Assembly: GCF_902364355.1 (NCBI RefSeq) | Contig: NZ_CABJDK010000007.1 | Span: 1-64,000, forward strand | DNA length: 64,000 nucleotides | Origin: Collinsella aerofaciens | Lineage (GTDB): Bacteria > Actinomycetota > Coriobacteriia > Coriobacteriales > Coriobacteriaceae | Reading direction: 5' to 3' | In this document: positions 25,316 through 33,182 of the stretch, in pieces | Position numbering within the stretch: position 1 is the stretch's first letter | Layout: each line of letters begins with the position of its first letter | Program-made: the position numbers and the translations under genes | Notes under the pieces: generated by a model | What the model was told of the DNA's origin: nothing | The model's input: only the letters and a program-made list of their open reading frames with translations | Databases searched by the model: none

Positions 25316-25400
25316 TGGTAGGGGCGGTGGGACTCGAACCCACAATCCTTGCGGCGAGAGATTTTAAGTCTCCTGCGTATGCCAATTCCGCCACGCCCCC
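25316..25400 (-). tRNA. tRNA-Leu (anticodon UAA)
   Basis: Read on the minus strand, the 85-base gene folds as a class II tRNA with a long variable arm. The acceptor GGGGGCG pairs with CGCCCCT, with a G-U pair at the end. The D arm contains GGCGGAATTGGCATACGC. The anticodon stem-loop is GGAGACTTAAAATCTC with anticodon TAA, the variable arm is GCCGCAAGGAT, and the T arm GTGGGTTCGAGTCCCAC is perfect. The 3' CCA is encoded. UAA reads UUA, a rare codon in GC-rich genomes. Confidence 0.96.
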
Positions 25401-25431
25401 GTGAGACTAGAAGTCTAGCACAAGCCGTCCG

Positions 25432-26055
25432 TTACGCGTTGACGGCCATCGAGTGCTGGCCTGACTTTTCCAAGTACTCGGCAAACTTGGCTTCGTCGCC
25501 CTTGTTCTGGTACTGCAGGGCCAGCAGGTACTCCAAGCGGCAGCGCTTGACCGGGTCGTCGCCGACATCCTCGAGCATGCGCTCCAGCTCGGGAATGTCG
25601 TTGTGACGCTTGAGGATCATCGTGTCGTACATCAGCTGGCACTCGTGCGCGACCGCCTCGGCCTGACCGCCCTCAAAGCCCTTGATTTCGTGCAGCAGCT
25701 CCTTGGACTTTTTGCGGTCCTCCTGGCCAACGTAGTAGTTAAAGGCCTTGATCACCAGGTCGACGCGCTGCATCTTGGGCAGGTTGAGTCCCAGCAGCAG
25801 GTCGAACATCTCGCCGGCGCGCTCGTGGTCCTCGCGCAGCAGATAGGAGTTTAGACGCAGGTAGTCGCGGTTGTAGCGCGGGTACAGCATGCTGGTGAGT
25901 TTGCCGTCGAGCAAACGATCGAACTCGGCCCACTGTTTGGCGGCCATCAACTGTTGCAGGCGTTTAAACGTAGTGCGTTTTTTGACGCTAAAGAACACCG
26001 ATACGGCGATACAGATGATAACGACGGCGGTCCAGAGTGTGCGGGAATCGGGCAT
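25432..26055 (-). CDS. Membrane-anchored TPR-like helical-repeat protein, unknown role
   Basis: The 207-residue product starts with a single membrane segment LWTAVVIICIAVSVFFSV (about 7-24). It is followed by an all-helical cytosolic part whose spacing suggests four or five TPR-like hairpins, for example WAEFDRLLDGKLTSM, NSYLLREDHERAGEMFDLLLGL, KAFNYYVGQEDRKKSKELLHEI and LEYLLALQYQNKGDEAKFAEYLEKSG. Such proteins often act as scaffolds. I cannot name the family. AAGGA lies eight bases before the ATG. It stands alone next to tRNA-Leu and is divergent from the EIIB gene. Confidence 0.8.
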   Translation of the reverse strand: MPDSRTLWTAVVIICIAVSVFFSVKKRTTFKRLQQLMAAKQWAEFDRLLDGKLTSMLYPRYNRDYLRLNSYLLREDHERAGEMFDLLLGLNLPKMQRVDLVIKAFNYYVGQEDRKKSKELLHEIKGFEGGQAEAVAHECQLMYDTMILKRHNDIPELERMLEDVGDDPVKRCRLEYLLALQYQNKGDEAKFAEYLEKSGQHSMAVNA

Positions 26056-26218
26056 GTTAGGATCCTTAGTCGCTCATAAAGCGAGCGGTATGACAACACG
26101 TACTAGATGTATTATACGCAGCGCACAAGCAAACTGGCATAAAAGCTCATCGAGGCTGAGTGCCATCGCTCGCTGCGGTACACTTACCTAAAGTAAACCA
26201 TGAAGGGAGACATTACCT

Positions 26219-26506
26219 ATGAAGAAGATCGTTTTGGCTTGCGGCGCTGGCGCTGCTACTTCCACGCTCGTTGCCCAGAAGGTCGCCACCATGCTCGACG
26301 CCAACGGTTACGCCGGCAAGTATGAGATCGTGCAGTGCGCCATCTCCGAGGCCAAGGACGCTTGCGACGAGGGCGCCGACCTGCTGATCGCCACCACCGT
26401 TGCCCCCGAGGGCCTCACCTGCCCGTACGTGAGCGGCGTGCCCTTCATGACCGGCATGAACCGTGTCGCTGCCGAGAAGGCCGTTCTCGACGTTATGGCT
26501 CAGTAG
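26219..26506 (+). CDS. PTS galactitol-type EIIB, stand-alone
   Basis: This 95-residue cytosolic protein matches the EIIB of the galactitol PTS family. MKKIVLACGAGAATSTLVAQKV gives the P-loop with phosphorylated Cys8, and the rest follows the EIIB fold (YEIVQCAISEA, ADLLIATTVA, VPFMTGMN). GAAGGGAGAC lies upstream of the ATG. What is odd is the context: no EIIA, EIIC or metabolic enzyme is nearby, only a VOC protein 11 bases downstream. It may work with permease genes elsewhere or serve as a phosphorylation sensor. Confidence 0.9.
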   Translation: MKKIVLACGAGAATSTLVAQKVATMLDANGYAGKYEIVQCAISEAKDACDEGADLLIATTVAPEGLTCPYVSGVPFMTGMNRVAAEKAVLDVMAQ

Positions 26507-26517
26507 GCGCTGCCTGT

Positions 26518-26892
26518 ATGAATGAGCAGAACGCCAACCCGGTAGAGCTCTTTGGCATGCGCGTCGCCCACGTGGGCATTAACGCCACCGACCCGGCCGA
26601 TGCCCTGGAGATCGCGGAGCTGTTCTCGACGATGATGGGCCTACCTGTCATCGAGACCCCGGTTTCGTACTTTAACGATTCGCTGATCGAGGTCATGAAG
26701 CAGAACGGTCGTGGCACCAAGGGCCACATTGGCTTTGCCGTCAACGACATCGATGCGGCCGAGAAGTGGTTTGCCGAGCGCGGACTCGAGGTCAACGAGG
26801 AGTCGCGCGTGCTGCTGCCCGACGGCGGCACCAAACTCGTGTACTTTAAGCGCGAGTTCGCCGGCTTCGCCGTGCATCTGTGCCGCGAGTAG
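26518..26892 (+). CDS. VOC-fold protein related to the C-terminal domain of VOC-fused KDPG aldolases
   Basis: The 124-residue product is a glyoxalase/VOC-type metal-site fold. The run FGMRVAHVGINATDPADALEI, then YFNDSLIEVMKQNGRGTKGHIGFAVNDIDAAEKWF and FAGFAVHL, resembles the VOC extension found after some clostridial 2-keto-3-deoxy-phosphogluconate aldolases, as I recall them. His in AHVGIN, Glu in IEVMK, His in GHIGFAV and a terminal His could form a metal site. There is no clear ribosome site; translation probably couples to the EIIB stop 11 bases upstream. The pair suggests a role in sugar acid or hexitol use, but this is inference. Confidence 0.75.
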   Translation: MNEQNANPVELFGMRVAHVGINATDPADALEIAELFSTMMGLPVIETPVSYFNDSLIEVMKQNGRGTKGHIGFAVNDIDAAEKWFAERGLEVNEESRVLLPDGGTKLVYFKREFAGFAVHLCRE

Positions 26893-26916
26893 CGCACAAG
26901 CTGCTATAGCTAGCAA

Positions 26917-26953
26917 AAAGGGATAGGGCCGCATGGCCTTATCCCTTTATTTA
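26917..26953. terminator. Bidirectional terminator
   Basis: AAAGGGATAGGGCC (26917-26930) pairs with GGCCTTATCCCTTT (26935-26948), with T-rich sequence on both strands (ATTTAT on plus, TTGC on minus after TTTT). It lies between the VOC gene and the convergent kinase gene. Confidence 0.9.
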
Positions 26954-26967
26954 TGCCGAGGGGCTTT

Positions 26968-28263
26968 CTATCGTGGCAGGCGAATCGTAAAGCGGCTGCC
27001 GACGCCCTCGACTGAGGTCACGCCAATGACACCACCATGGCTATCGACGATCCACTTGGCAATGGCAAGCCCCAGACCCGAGCCCTGCGCGCCGGCATCG
27101 CGTGCGTTGTCGGCGCGGTAGAACCGTTCAAACGCGTGAGCTGCGGATTCCTGGTTCATGCCGATACCCTCGTCCTCAACACTTATGTCGATCGTGCCTG
27201 CGCCCGCATCCGGCGCTACGCCAAACGAGATGGGCGTGCCCGCGTCCGAATACTTGGCGGCGTTTTGCACGATCACGCGCAGAGCCTGCTTCACGAGCGC
27301 CACGTCAACGGGCGCGTCGCAGCGCGGGTCGCTGACAAGCGCAGCGTCGTACGCCAGTCGATACGTGTGCGCGGCATCGATCATCTGTGACTCCTCGCAT
27401 ACCTCGCCGACCAGCGCGGCCAGGTTGGTATTCGCACGCCGCAGGACCGTGCGTCCGGCGTCGCCGCGTGCCAAAAACAGCAGCTGTTCCACGAGCTCTT
27501 GCATGTGCTCGCTTTCGGCCTTGAGGGACGCGATGGATTCTGCCAGCACGTCCGGGTCGTCTTTGCCCCAGCGGTCGAGCATGTTCACGTAGCCCTGAAT
27601 CACCGCGATGGGCGTGCGCAGCTCGTGGCTCGCGTCGTTGACAAAGCGCATCTGCTGCAGCTTGGCCTCTTGCATCTGGCGCAGCAGGCGGTTGAGCGCG
27701 ACCTCGATGCTTGCCAGGTCGGCGTCGCCGGTGGTGACGCTCGGCGAGTCGACGCTTGCGCGCTCGATGGCCTGCTCGAGCGTTTCCATCTTGCCGCCGG
27801 AGAGCTGCATGCGGCCGAGTTCGTCCACGCGCAGGGCCAGGTCGTTGAGCGGCGCCATGGTGCGGCGCACGCGGCGGGCGCCGCCGAGCATGTTGAGCAC
27901 GCTGATGACCTGCCAACCCACAACGACAAGGTAGAGAGGCCATAGCGTGACGAGGTCCTGCGCGAGGGGGAAAGTCTTGGTGGTACGCGCAAGCTCGACG
28001 GTATAGGTGAGCGTTGTCAGGTCCCAGCCGCGCGCGGGCGTCAGCGACATGCTGCGAACGGTGGCGCTGGGGATCCATCCTGCGGTAAACGCGCCGTTGG
28101 GCAGCGTCCGGTTGTATCCATAGACGAGGATCGCCACCGCAATAACCAACAGCAACAGATCGAGCCAGACGTAGCTCATCAGGCGGCGCCACATATAGCT
28201 CCAGTTGATGGCGCGGGCGATGGAGGTGACGCGCTTGGCCTCGGCATTACGCGCGGCAGACAT
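26968..28263 (-). CDS. Sensor histidine kinase
   Basis: The 431-residue product is a membrane sensor kinase. It has two membrane segments (LDLLLLVIAVAILVYGY, about 34-50, and LVTLWPLYLVVVGWQVISVL, about 103-122), which bracket a small outer domain of roughly 50 residues. A HAMP-like linker follows. The dimerisation/phosphoacceptor box is RFVNDASHELRTPIAVIQGYVNML, and the ATPase domain has VKQALRVIVQNAAKYSDAGT (N box), EDEGIGMNQESAAHAFERFYR and GSGLGLAIAKWIVDSHGG. Its start overlaps the end of the response regulator gene by 17 bases. The signal sensed is unknown. Confidence 0.93.
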   Translation of the reverse strand: MSAARNAEAKRVTSIARAINWSYMWRRLMSYVWLDLLLLVIAVAILVYGYNRTLPNGAFTAGWIPSATVRSMSLTPARGWDLTTLTYTVELARTTKTFPLAQDLVTLWPLYLVVVGWQVISVLNMLGGARRVRRTMAPLNDLALRVDELGRMQLSGGKMETLEQAIERASVDSPSVTTGDADLASIEVALNRLLRQMQEAKLQQMRFVNDASHELRTPIAVIQGYVNMLDRWGKDDPDVLAESIASLKAESEHMQELVEQLLFLARGDAGRTVLRRANTNLAALVGEVCEESQMIDAAHTYRLAYDAALVSDPRCDAPVDVALVKQALRVIVQNAAKYSDAGTPISFGVAPDAGAGTIDISVEDEGIGMNQESAAHAFERFYRADNARDAGAQGSGLGLAIAKWIVDSHGGVIGVTSVEGVGSRFTIRLPR

Positions 28264-29032
28264 AGCCCACCCCGCGCACGGTCTGGATGATGCGGGCGCC
28301 GCCGGCGTCTTCGATCTTGGCGCGCAGGTGCGCGATGTGCACGTCGACGTTGTTGGTGTCGCCTACGTATTCGTAGCCCAGCGCCTCGTGCGCGATGCGC
28401 TCGCGCGTGAGCACGGTGCCGGCATGCGCCATAAGCAGGGCGAGGACGTCGAACTCGCGGGCCGTGAGCGCGATGGGCGAGCCGCCGACCGTGACTTCGC
28501 GGCGGTCGGGGTCGAGCGCAACCGAGTCAACGGTAAGCGCGGCGTGGGAGGGCGTGGCAGCGGTCTGGGTCGTGTCGGTTGCCGGGGACATTGTGGCGAT
28601 ACCGGCGCCCGCGCCGCCTGCCGCGCCCGCCCCAGTACCGGCGCCGCCAACGCCCGAAGCCGCCCGCACGGCCTCCGAGCGCTTCAGTGCCACGCGGATC
28701 CGTGCGAACAGCTCCTCAATCGCAAATGGCTTGGTCAGGTAATCGTCAGCACCGGCGTCAAGCCCTGCCACCTTGTCCATCACGGCATCGCGCGCGGTGA
28801 CCATAATCACCGGCACATCCTTGTGCTTGCGGACACGCCGCAAGACCTCCATGCCGTTGAGCTGCGGCAACAGCACGTCGAGCAGAATCAGATCGTAGTC
28901 GCGCTCCAGCGCCAGGTCCACGGCAGTGCGGCCATCGGCGGCGTGTTCCACCTGGTAGCCCTCGTGCTCCAGCTCGAGCGTCACAAAGCGGGCGATTTTC
29001 TCCTCGTCCTCTACGATCAGGATCAGTGCCAT
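28247..29032 (-). CDS. OmpR/PhoB-family response regulator
   Basis: The 261-residue product has an N-terminal receiver domain with phosphorylated Asp in YDLILLDVLLPQLNG (about residue 52), MVTARDAV and KPFAIEEL. The C-terminal winged helix has VALDPDRREVTVGGSPIALTAREFDVLALL and the recognition part RERIAHEALGYEYVGDTNNVDVHIAHLRAKIED, ending RTVRGVGYVCRA-type. An unusually long Ala/Gly/Thr linker of about 50 residues separates the domains. It is transcribed before the kinase. Targets cannot be deduced, though the flanking UBA-like membrane protein is a candidate. Confidence 0.93.
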   Translation of the reverse strand: MALILIVEDEEKIARFVTLELEHEGYQVEHAADGRTAVDLALERDYDLILLDVLLPQLNGMEVLRRVRKHKDVPVIMVTARDAVMDKVAGLDAGADDYLTKPFAIEELFARIRVALKRSEAVRAASGVGGAGTGAGAAGGAGAGIATMSPATDTTQTAATPSHAALTVDSVALDPDRREVTVGGSPIALTAREFDVLALLMAHAGTVLTRERIAHEALGYEYVGDTNNVDVHIAHLRAKIEDAGGARIIQTVRGVGYVCRA

Positions 29033-29050
29033 GCGTGCCCCCGTCTGCGA

Positions 29051-29593
29051 TTACTTGTCGTCGTTGAGATTTTGCTTGATGTCGTCCGCGGCGTTAGCAG
29101 CGCTATCCATAAGGTTGTTGATGCTGCCGGGCACGTCGCCGTCGCTGTCGATGCGGTAGCGCATGCCAAAGAACAGGCCAATCAGCATCAGCCATATCGT
29201 GGCGCCCCAGGCAAACAGCGCGACGATGGGGATCAGGATGGGAATGTTGAGGATGATCGCATCGCGGCGCGTGGCGATAAACTTGGTGTCCAGACTCAGG
29301 CGGAAGAGCTTTTTGAGGTACTCCCACACGCTGTCCATCTTCTTGGAGAAGTCGGTCTTTTCGCTCGACTTTTCGTAGGCGGCCTGCGCGGCGACCATCT
29401 CGGCAGAGGGCTCATCGACTGGCGCGGACTCGGTGGCGGCATGCGCCGACGTGGTCTGGGTCTTGCCCTGCGACTCGAGCCAAATGATGGCATCCAAAAC
29501 GTTGCCGTCGGCAGCGTCGAGCGCCGCCTTGGCATCGGTGTAACTCACGTTGCACTTGGTGCGGATGGTTTCAACTTTTTCGAGGTCGTCCAT
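29051..29593 (-). CDS. UBA-like domain, DUF4342-type membrane protein
   Basis: The 180-residue product begins with a UBA/TS-N-like three-helix domain, LEKVETIRTKCNVSYTDAKAALDAADGNVLDAIIWLE, as in DUF4342 proteins. A polar linker of about 60 residues follows. Then come a basic amphipathic region (YLKKLFRLSLDTKFIATRR) and hydrophobic segments LNIPILIPIVALFAWGATIWLMLIGLFFGMRY. The tail is acidic. AAAGGACAG lies upstream of the ATG. It is 19 bases ahead of the response regulator gene, so the three genes probably form one unit. The function of the family is unknown. Confidence 0.8.
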   Translation of the reverse strand: MDDLEKVETIRTKCNVSYTDAKAALDAADGNVLDAIIWLESQGKTQTTSAHAATESAPVDEPSAEMVAAQAAYEKSSEKTDFSKKMDSVWEYLKKLFRLSLDTKFIATRRDAIILNIPILIPIVALFAWGATIWLMLIGLFFGMRYRIDSDGDVPGSINNLMDSAANAADDIKQNLNDDK

Positions 29594-29844
29594 GACCTGT
29601 CCTTTCGTTCGATGGGCGCGACGCCGGGCAATTTGCTCGGGTGCGAGCGTTGCGTTCGGCGGTCTGCGTTGCGCCGCCCCGCCCTTGGTCGAACTCTATA
29701 GTGCAGGTTATAGATTAAGCGATTCTTGAGCCAAGATTAATGTTGGATGAGTTTTTGGGTGGTGCGGAGGCGGGCAGGGGCAGAAAAGGCAGGTTTTGCG
29801 TGGCGTGAAGGAGGGGCGGTCTGATCTTTGGGATAGCTGATAGC
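29594..29844. other. Gap upstream of the UBA-like gene
   Basis: The sequence turns AT-richer past 29700. I see no gene. It carries the likely promoter region of the minus-strand operon, though no clear box pair stands out, and it ends in the possible target duplication of the MITE-like element. Confidence 0.4.
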
Positions 29845-30024
29845 GAGGTCTAATACTTTTCCGAGAAGTGAATGAGTGAAAACGGACCCCCGAAGCATCG
29901 ACACTTTAGAGGTGCCGCTTCCTGCGGTTTCAATGCTGAAATCCCACGATTTTGCCGCCGAAAAATGCGGATGTTTCAGGGGTCCAAAAACAGCCGTTCA
30001 CTTCGCGGAAAAGTATTAGACCTC
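29845..30024. mobile_element. MITE-like element, 180 bp with 28-bp terminal inverted repeats
   Basis: GAGGTCTAATACTTTTCC begins the left end (29845-29872) and matches the reverse complement of 29997-30024 at 27 of 28 bases. A second inner pair (GGACCCCCGAAGCATC at about 29883 against GATGTTTCAGGGGTCC at about 29969) lets the whole element fold. ATAGC flanks both sides (29840-29844 and 30026-30030, with one extra A), a possible target-site duplication. No transposase is encoded inside. Confidence 0.75.
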
Positions 30025-30109
30025 AATAGCGGGGGATGGGGTGCCGGTGCAAAACGGCGTCAGAAATGGGGTAAACAAGGCAAACGGATCTAATGGATCA
30101 AAAATCACG

Positions 30110-30137
30110 TTGCAAAAGTATGAAAATATCCTACAAT
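30110..30137 (+). promoter_or_regulatory. Promoter of abiEi, leaderless
   Basis: TTGCAA (30110-30115), a 16-base spacer and TACAAT (30132-30137). The predicted transcript start, about seven bases on, coincides with the ATG at 30144. No ribosome-binding site precedes that ATG, so a leaderless message is likely. Confidence 0.65.
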
Positions 30138-30143
30138 TGCAGC

Positions 30144-30767
30144 ATGAAGTACTTTAGCAACATAGCGGCGATAAGCGAGCTTTCCGAGAGCGAGGGCGTG
30201 TTCACCACAGCCCAGGCGGCTCGCGTGGACATCTCTCGAGATGCGCTGGCGCACTCATGCCGCGCAGGGCGTCTTGAACGGATATGCCACGGCGCCTACC
30301 GGATGTCTGGAACGCAGCGCCGAGACACCGACGAACTCAACGCCTTTTGGAAGCTCACCAATCCCTCCCTTTGCGCGTGGGAGAGAAAACGTCAGTGGGA
30401 TGGCATCGCCGTGAGCGGTACGACAGCGGCGAACCTACAGCAAATGGGCGATTTCTATCTGTCCCCCTACAGGATGACCGCGCCCATGCGTATCAATACA
30501 AGAAACGAATCCCTTTCTTTTGTAAAGCGCGAGATTGCTGAGCGGGACATCGTTTGGCTCGACGGCCTGCCGGTAACTAAACCCGAGCGCACGCTTGTCG
30601 ATCTTTGCCTCGATTGCGAGGATCCCTCATTAATTATCGATGCCTATCACGATGCGCTTGGACGTGGACTCGATATACAACGGCTGAAGGATCTTGTAGA
30701 AGAGAACTCTAAAACCGCCAAACGACGCGAGCTGATGGCGCCTTTGCTGATGGTACTGAACGGGTAA
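30144..30767 (+). CDS. AbiEi-type antitoxin
   Basis: The 207-residue product matches AbiEi, the antitoxin and repressor of the AbiE abortive-infection toxin-antitoxin system. The N-terminal winged helix is visible in SEGVFTTAQAARVDISRDALAHSCRAGRLERICHGAYRM. The C-terminal part follows the AbiEi_4 pattern: ERDIVWLDGLPVTKPERTLVDLCLD, then IIDAYHDALGRGLDIQRLKDLVE. I use ATG 30144, which fits a leaderless promoter; ATGs at 30093 and 30120 are in frame but lie upstream of or within the -10 region. The toxin gene follows 15 bases after its stop. GC is lower than in the core genes, suggesting transfer. Confidence 0.88.
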   Translation: MKYFSNIAAISELSESEGVFTTAQAARVDISRDALAHSCRAGRLERICHGAYRMSGTQRRDTDELNAFWKLTNPSLCAWERKRQWDGIAVSGTTAANLQQMGDFYLSPYRMTAPMRINTRNESLSFVKREIAERDIVWLDGLPVTKPERTLVDLCLDCEDPSLIIDAYHDALGRGLDIQRLKDLVEENSKTAKRRELMAPLLMVLNG

Positions 30768-30782
30768 TGCGAAACGGAGGAC

Positions 30783-31673
30783 ATGGTGAAGTACAAAACG
30801 CCTGCCGCATTGGAGATGGCTGTTAGGAATGCCGCAAGAGAATCACCAATGGATACTAATCGGGCAATCGTTGGTTTCTACTTTCATCGCTTCCTATGTC
30901 GCGTTTTTTCAGAAGATGACTGCCGTTTTGTGCTTAAAGGTGGTCAAAGCGTCCTGGCGCGAACGCTCGATGCGCGTGTCACAAGAGATATTGACTTGGT
31001 TGCTCAAGAGGAGAGCCTCGAAGAGGCTGTTGCCGATCTGGTGCGGGCGGCTTCGATTGATCTGGAGGATTTCGTTTCGTTTGTCTTTGATCGTGCAGAG
31101 CAGATCAAAGAAGAAGATGAGTATCGGTGCGGTGCTAAGGTATGGTTCACCCCCTTTATGGGAACCAAGAAGCTACAGCCAATTTCAATTGACTTGGTAA
31201 TTGATGAAGTGCGGGGACTTGAGCCTGAGGTTCTCGCGCCGATCGATCGTTTGAATATCGAGGGGCTCCCAGTCTGCGACTATCGAGTATGCCGAGTGGA
31301 GAGCGCCCTTGCAGATAAATTGCTCGCAATGATAGAGATGCATGAGGGCCGTGCCTCTTCGCGAATCAAGGATATAGTCGACATCTTGGTGTACGCGAAA
31401 ACTTGCTTCATCGATGGGGCTACACTTATCGAGAGAGTCGAGAAAGAAGCGTCTGTCCGCAAGGTGGCAATGCCGGAAGAGTTCGTGGCGCCTCTCTGGT
31501 GGAAACAAAATGGTTCTGCGCAGTATGTAAAGATGGCTAGGCAGGCGGGGGTACTTGATCTCGCGGGGAGTATCACTGGAGCAGAAGAGATCGTCAATCG
31601 GTTGTACGTACCGTGCTTTGACCGTTCGGCGAATATGTGCAAATGGAATCCTCAGACCACGGGATGGGAATAG
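30783..31673 (+). CDS. AbiEii-type nucleotidyltransferase toxin
   Basis: The 296-residue product is a DNA-polymerase-beta-like nucleotidyltransferase of the AbiEii/AbiGii toxin family. Family toxins block growth of phage-infected cells, and some modify tRNA 3' ends. Key motifs are FVLKGGQSVLAR (51-60) and TRDIDLV (67-73), the G-S/G and DxD metal set, followed by ISIDLVIDE with the third acid and RVESALADKLLAMIEMHEGRASSRIKDIVDI, the typical C-terminal helix block. GGAGGAC lies before the ATG. It is paired with the antitoxin upstream. A hairpin terminator follows at 31686-31718. Confidence 0.9.
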   Translation: MVKYKTPAALEMAVRNAARESPMDTNRAIVGFYFHRFLCRVFSEDDCRFVLKGGQSVLARTLDARVTRDIDLVAQEESLEEAVADLVRAASIDLEDFVSFVFDRAEQIKEEDEYRCGAKVWFTPFMGTKKLQPISIDLVIDEVRGLEPEVLAPIDRLNIEGLPVCDYRVCRVESALADKLLAMIEMHEGRASSRIKDIVDILVYAKTCFIDGATLIERVEKEASVRKVAMPEEFVAPLWWKQNGSAQYVKMARQAGVLDLAGSITGAEEIVNRLYVPCFDRSANMCKWNPQTTGWE

Positions 31674-31685
31674 TCTAGATAGTTT

Positions 31686-31718
31686 AGCCGGCGGCAGGAC
31701 CAGTTCCTGACGCCGGCT
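31686..31718 (+). terminator. Hairpin after abiEii
   Basis: AGCCGGCGGCAGGA (31686-31699) pairs with TCCTGACGCCGGCT (31705-31718) at 13 of 14 positions. The T run is poor (TAAGACGTTT). It lies between convergent genes. Confidence 0.65.
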
Positions 31719-31742
31719 TAAGACGTTTCTACTGCCTATGCG

Positions 31743-33182
31743 CTATTCGCAGGCCTGGTCGACCACCTGAGTGACGGCCTTCTTTGCGGTTTCGAGGTTG
31801 CGCTGGGCTTGGGCGACAGCGGTCTCGGCTTGTTTCTTTGCTTCTACGACCTCGGCAAAGCGATTGATGGATTCGCTGTACTCGCGCGTGCGCGGGTCGA
31901 GCGCTGGCGGGACTTCGATCTCGAACAGGTCGGTAGGGCGGATGGCGCGGATGCTGGCTGCTTCAGTTAATGCTTGAATCAGCTTCGCCCCATGGCCTTC
32001 GGTAAGGTATCCAACGATTATCTCCGAAAACACTACGCGCTCCTCTTCGGTCATCGTTTGGAACGACGGGCGAATGACGGTGGTGTTATGCGAAGCAACC
32101 AGGTGTTGCTTCGCGTCATCGGCGCTGACGACGAGCAGGTTGGACGCGCCGTAGCGACCCAGCATGCGTGGCATGACGATATCTCCAGCGCGGAGCTCAT
32201 ATCGATCGAGAACGCTGGGGTTCACCTTTACGATTTTGGAATCCGAGCCATTTGCACTCTCTACAGCATCTGCGGGTAGAAGGTTGCCGTCTTGAAAATC
32301 TTGAGATGAGATTCGGCGCACCTCGACTGCGTCAATGTCGTTCGATGTCGTGCTCTCGCGGGGCATGAATGGCGCGACTCGCGTAAAAGAGTCACCGAGT
32401 GTGGCGCTGTAGTTTCGGGTGATGGCGATGAGGCTGATTTTGCCTTTTGAGAGAGCGGCGTGGTGTTGGAGCAGCTCGCGCGTGGCAAAAGTGGACGTTT
32501 CGATTGGCGTCGATCTTGGCGTATTGGTATCAATGCGGGCCCAGTCAGGAGAGATAGAAAAGGTGATATCAGAGTAATACGATGTTTTAGTCACATATTG
32601 AAAACGCGGTCCGGGCTCAATTGCGCTGCGAAATGCAACGCTGCGATTTCCTGAAGACAGTATGAGGAGCGCGCTTGTCATGTAGGGCCTGGGCTCGGAA
32701 AGTGGCAAATAAACGACGCTCTCGATGAGCCCTTCGCGTATCAAAATCGTGCGTGCTTGTTCAGCTTTATCAAGTAAATCGGCGGGAAGTACCACGGCTG
32801 CTCGAGTGCGGCCCGAAAGGGCGAGAGCATACAGGCACCAAATAAAAGGACCCCAGTCGCAAAAATCAAGGTAGCCAGGCTCTAAATAATCGATGAGCGC
32901 GGCACTGTCTTTTTCGATATCGTGCTTATTTGCGCGGTAGTAGTTTGATGCATCGACAAACACCGGCGCTGCATCATCATCGCTTGCATTCTGCTTGCCG
33001 GGTTCAAGCTCACAAATATCGGGCACGCCGTTACCGTTTAGGGTAAAGCACTTAGCGAGATCTTCGGCATCCACAGCGCCAGGCAGACGGACAGTGAGCA
33101 GGCGACTGCCTTGTTCCAGGTTAAGCGCGCGCGAGAGGGCGGCGGCGGTGAGGCGTGGCAATGATGATGTAGTTTCACGCAT
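31743..33182 (-). CDS. Degenerate HsdM-HsdS-like protein 1
   Basis: The 479-residue product looks like a type I methylase without its catalytic motifs, fused to a specificity-type region. Residues 100-200 (WGPFIWCLYALALSGRTRAAVVLP, then ILIREGLIESVVYLP and TSALLILSSGN) match the part of HsdM after the catalytic loop. The SAM motif and the NPPY motif are replaced by LLTVRLPGAVDAED and VFVDASNYY. The C-terminal half resembles an HsdS target-recognition domain (YELRAGDIVMPRMLGRYG, LTEAASIRAIRPTDLFEIEVP) and ends in a coiled coil of about 55 residues. No HsdR is present. A protein of the same plan is at 48245-49849. It may bind DNA without methylating it. AAAGGG precedes the ATG. Confidence 0.65.
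   Translation of the reverse strand: MRETTSSLPRLTAAALSRALNLEQGSRLLTVRLPGAVDAEDLAKCFTLNGNGVPDICELEPGKQNASDDDAAPVFVDASNYYRANKHDIEKDSAALIDYLEPGYLDFCDWGPFIWCLYALALSGRTRAAVVLPADLLDKAEQARTILIREGLIESVVYLPLSEPRPYMTSALLILSSGNRSVAFRSAIEPGPRFQYVTKTSYYSDITFSISPDWARIDTNTPRSTPIETSTFATRELLQHHAALSKGKISLIAITRNYSATLGDSFTRVAPFMPRESTTSNDIDAVEVRRISSQDFQDGNLLPADAVESANGSDSKIVKVNPSVLDRYELRAGDIVMPRMLGRYGASNLLVVSADDAKQHLVASHNTTVIRPSFQTMTEEERVVFSEIIVGYLTEGHGAKLIQALTEAASIRAIRPTDLFEIEVPPALDPRTREYSESINRFAEVVEAKKQAETAVAQAQRNLETAKKAVTQVVDQACE

Noticed and set aside
28205..29701. 498-codon open frame on the plus strand opposite the regulator genes
   Set aside because: It is antisense to a response regulator and a UBA-like gene; the composition is typical of a shadow.
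29872..30093. 73-codon frame within the MITE-like element
   Set aside because: It runs through the terminal repeat, has no ribosome site and resembles no protein; it is a by-product of the repeat.
31743..33182. A working type I restriction-modification system with the protein at 48245-49849
   Set aside because: Neither protein keeps the SAM or NPPY motifs and no HsdR gene is present.
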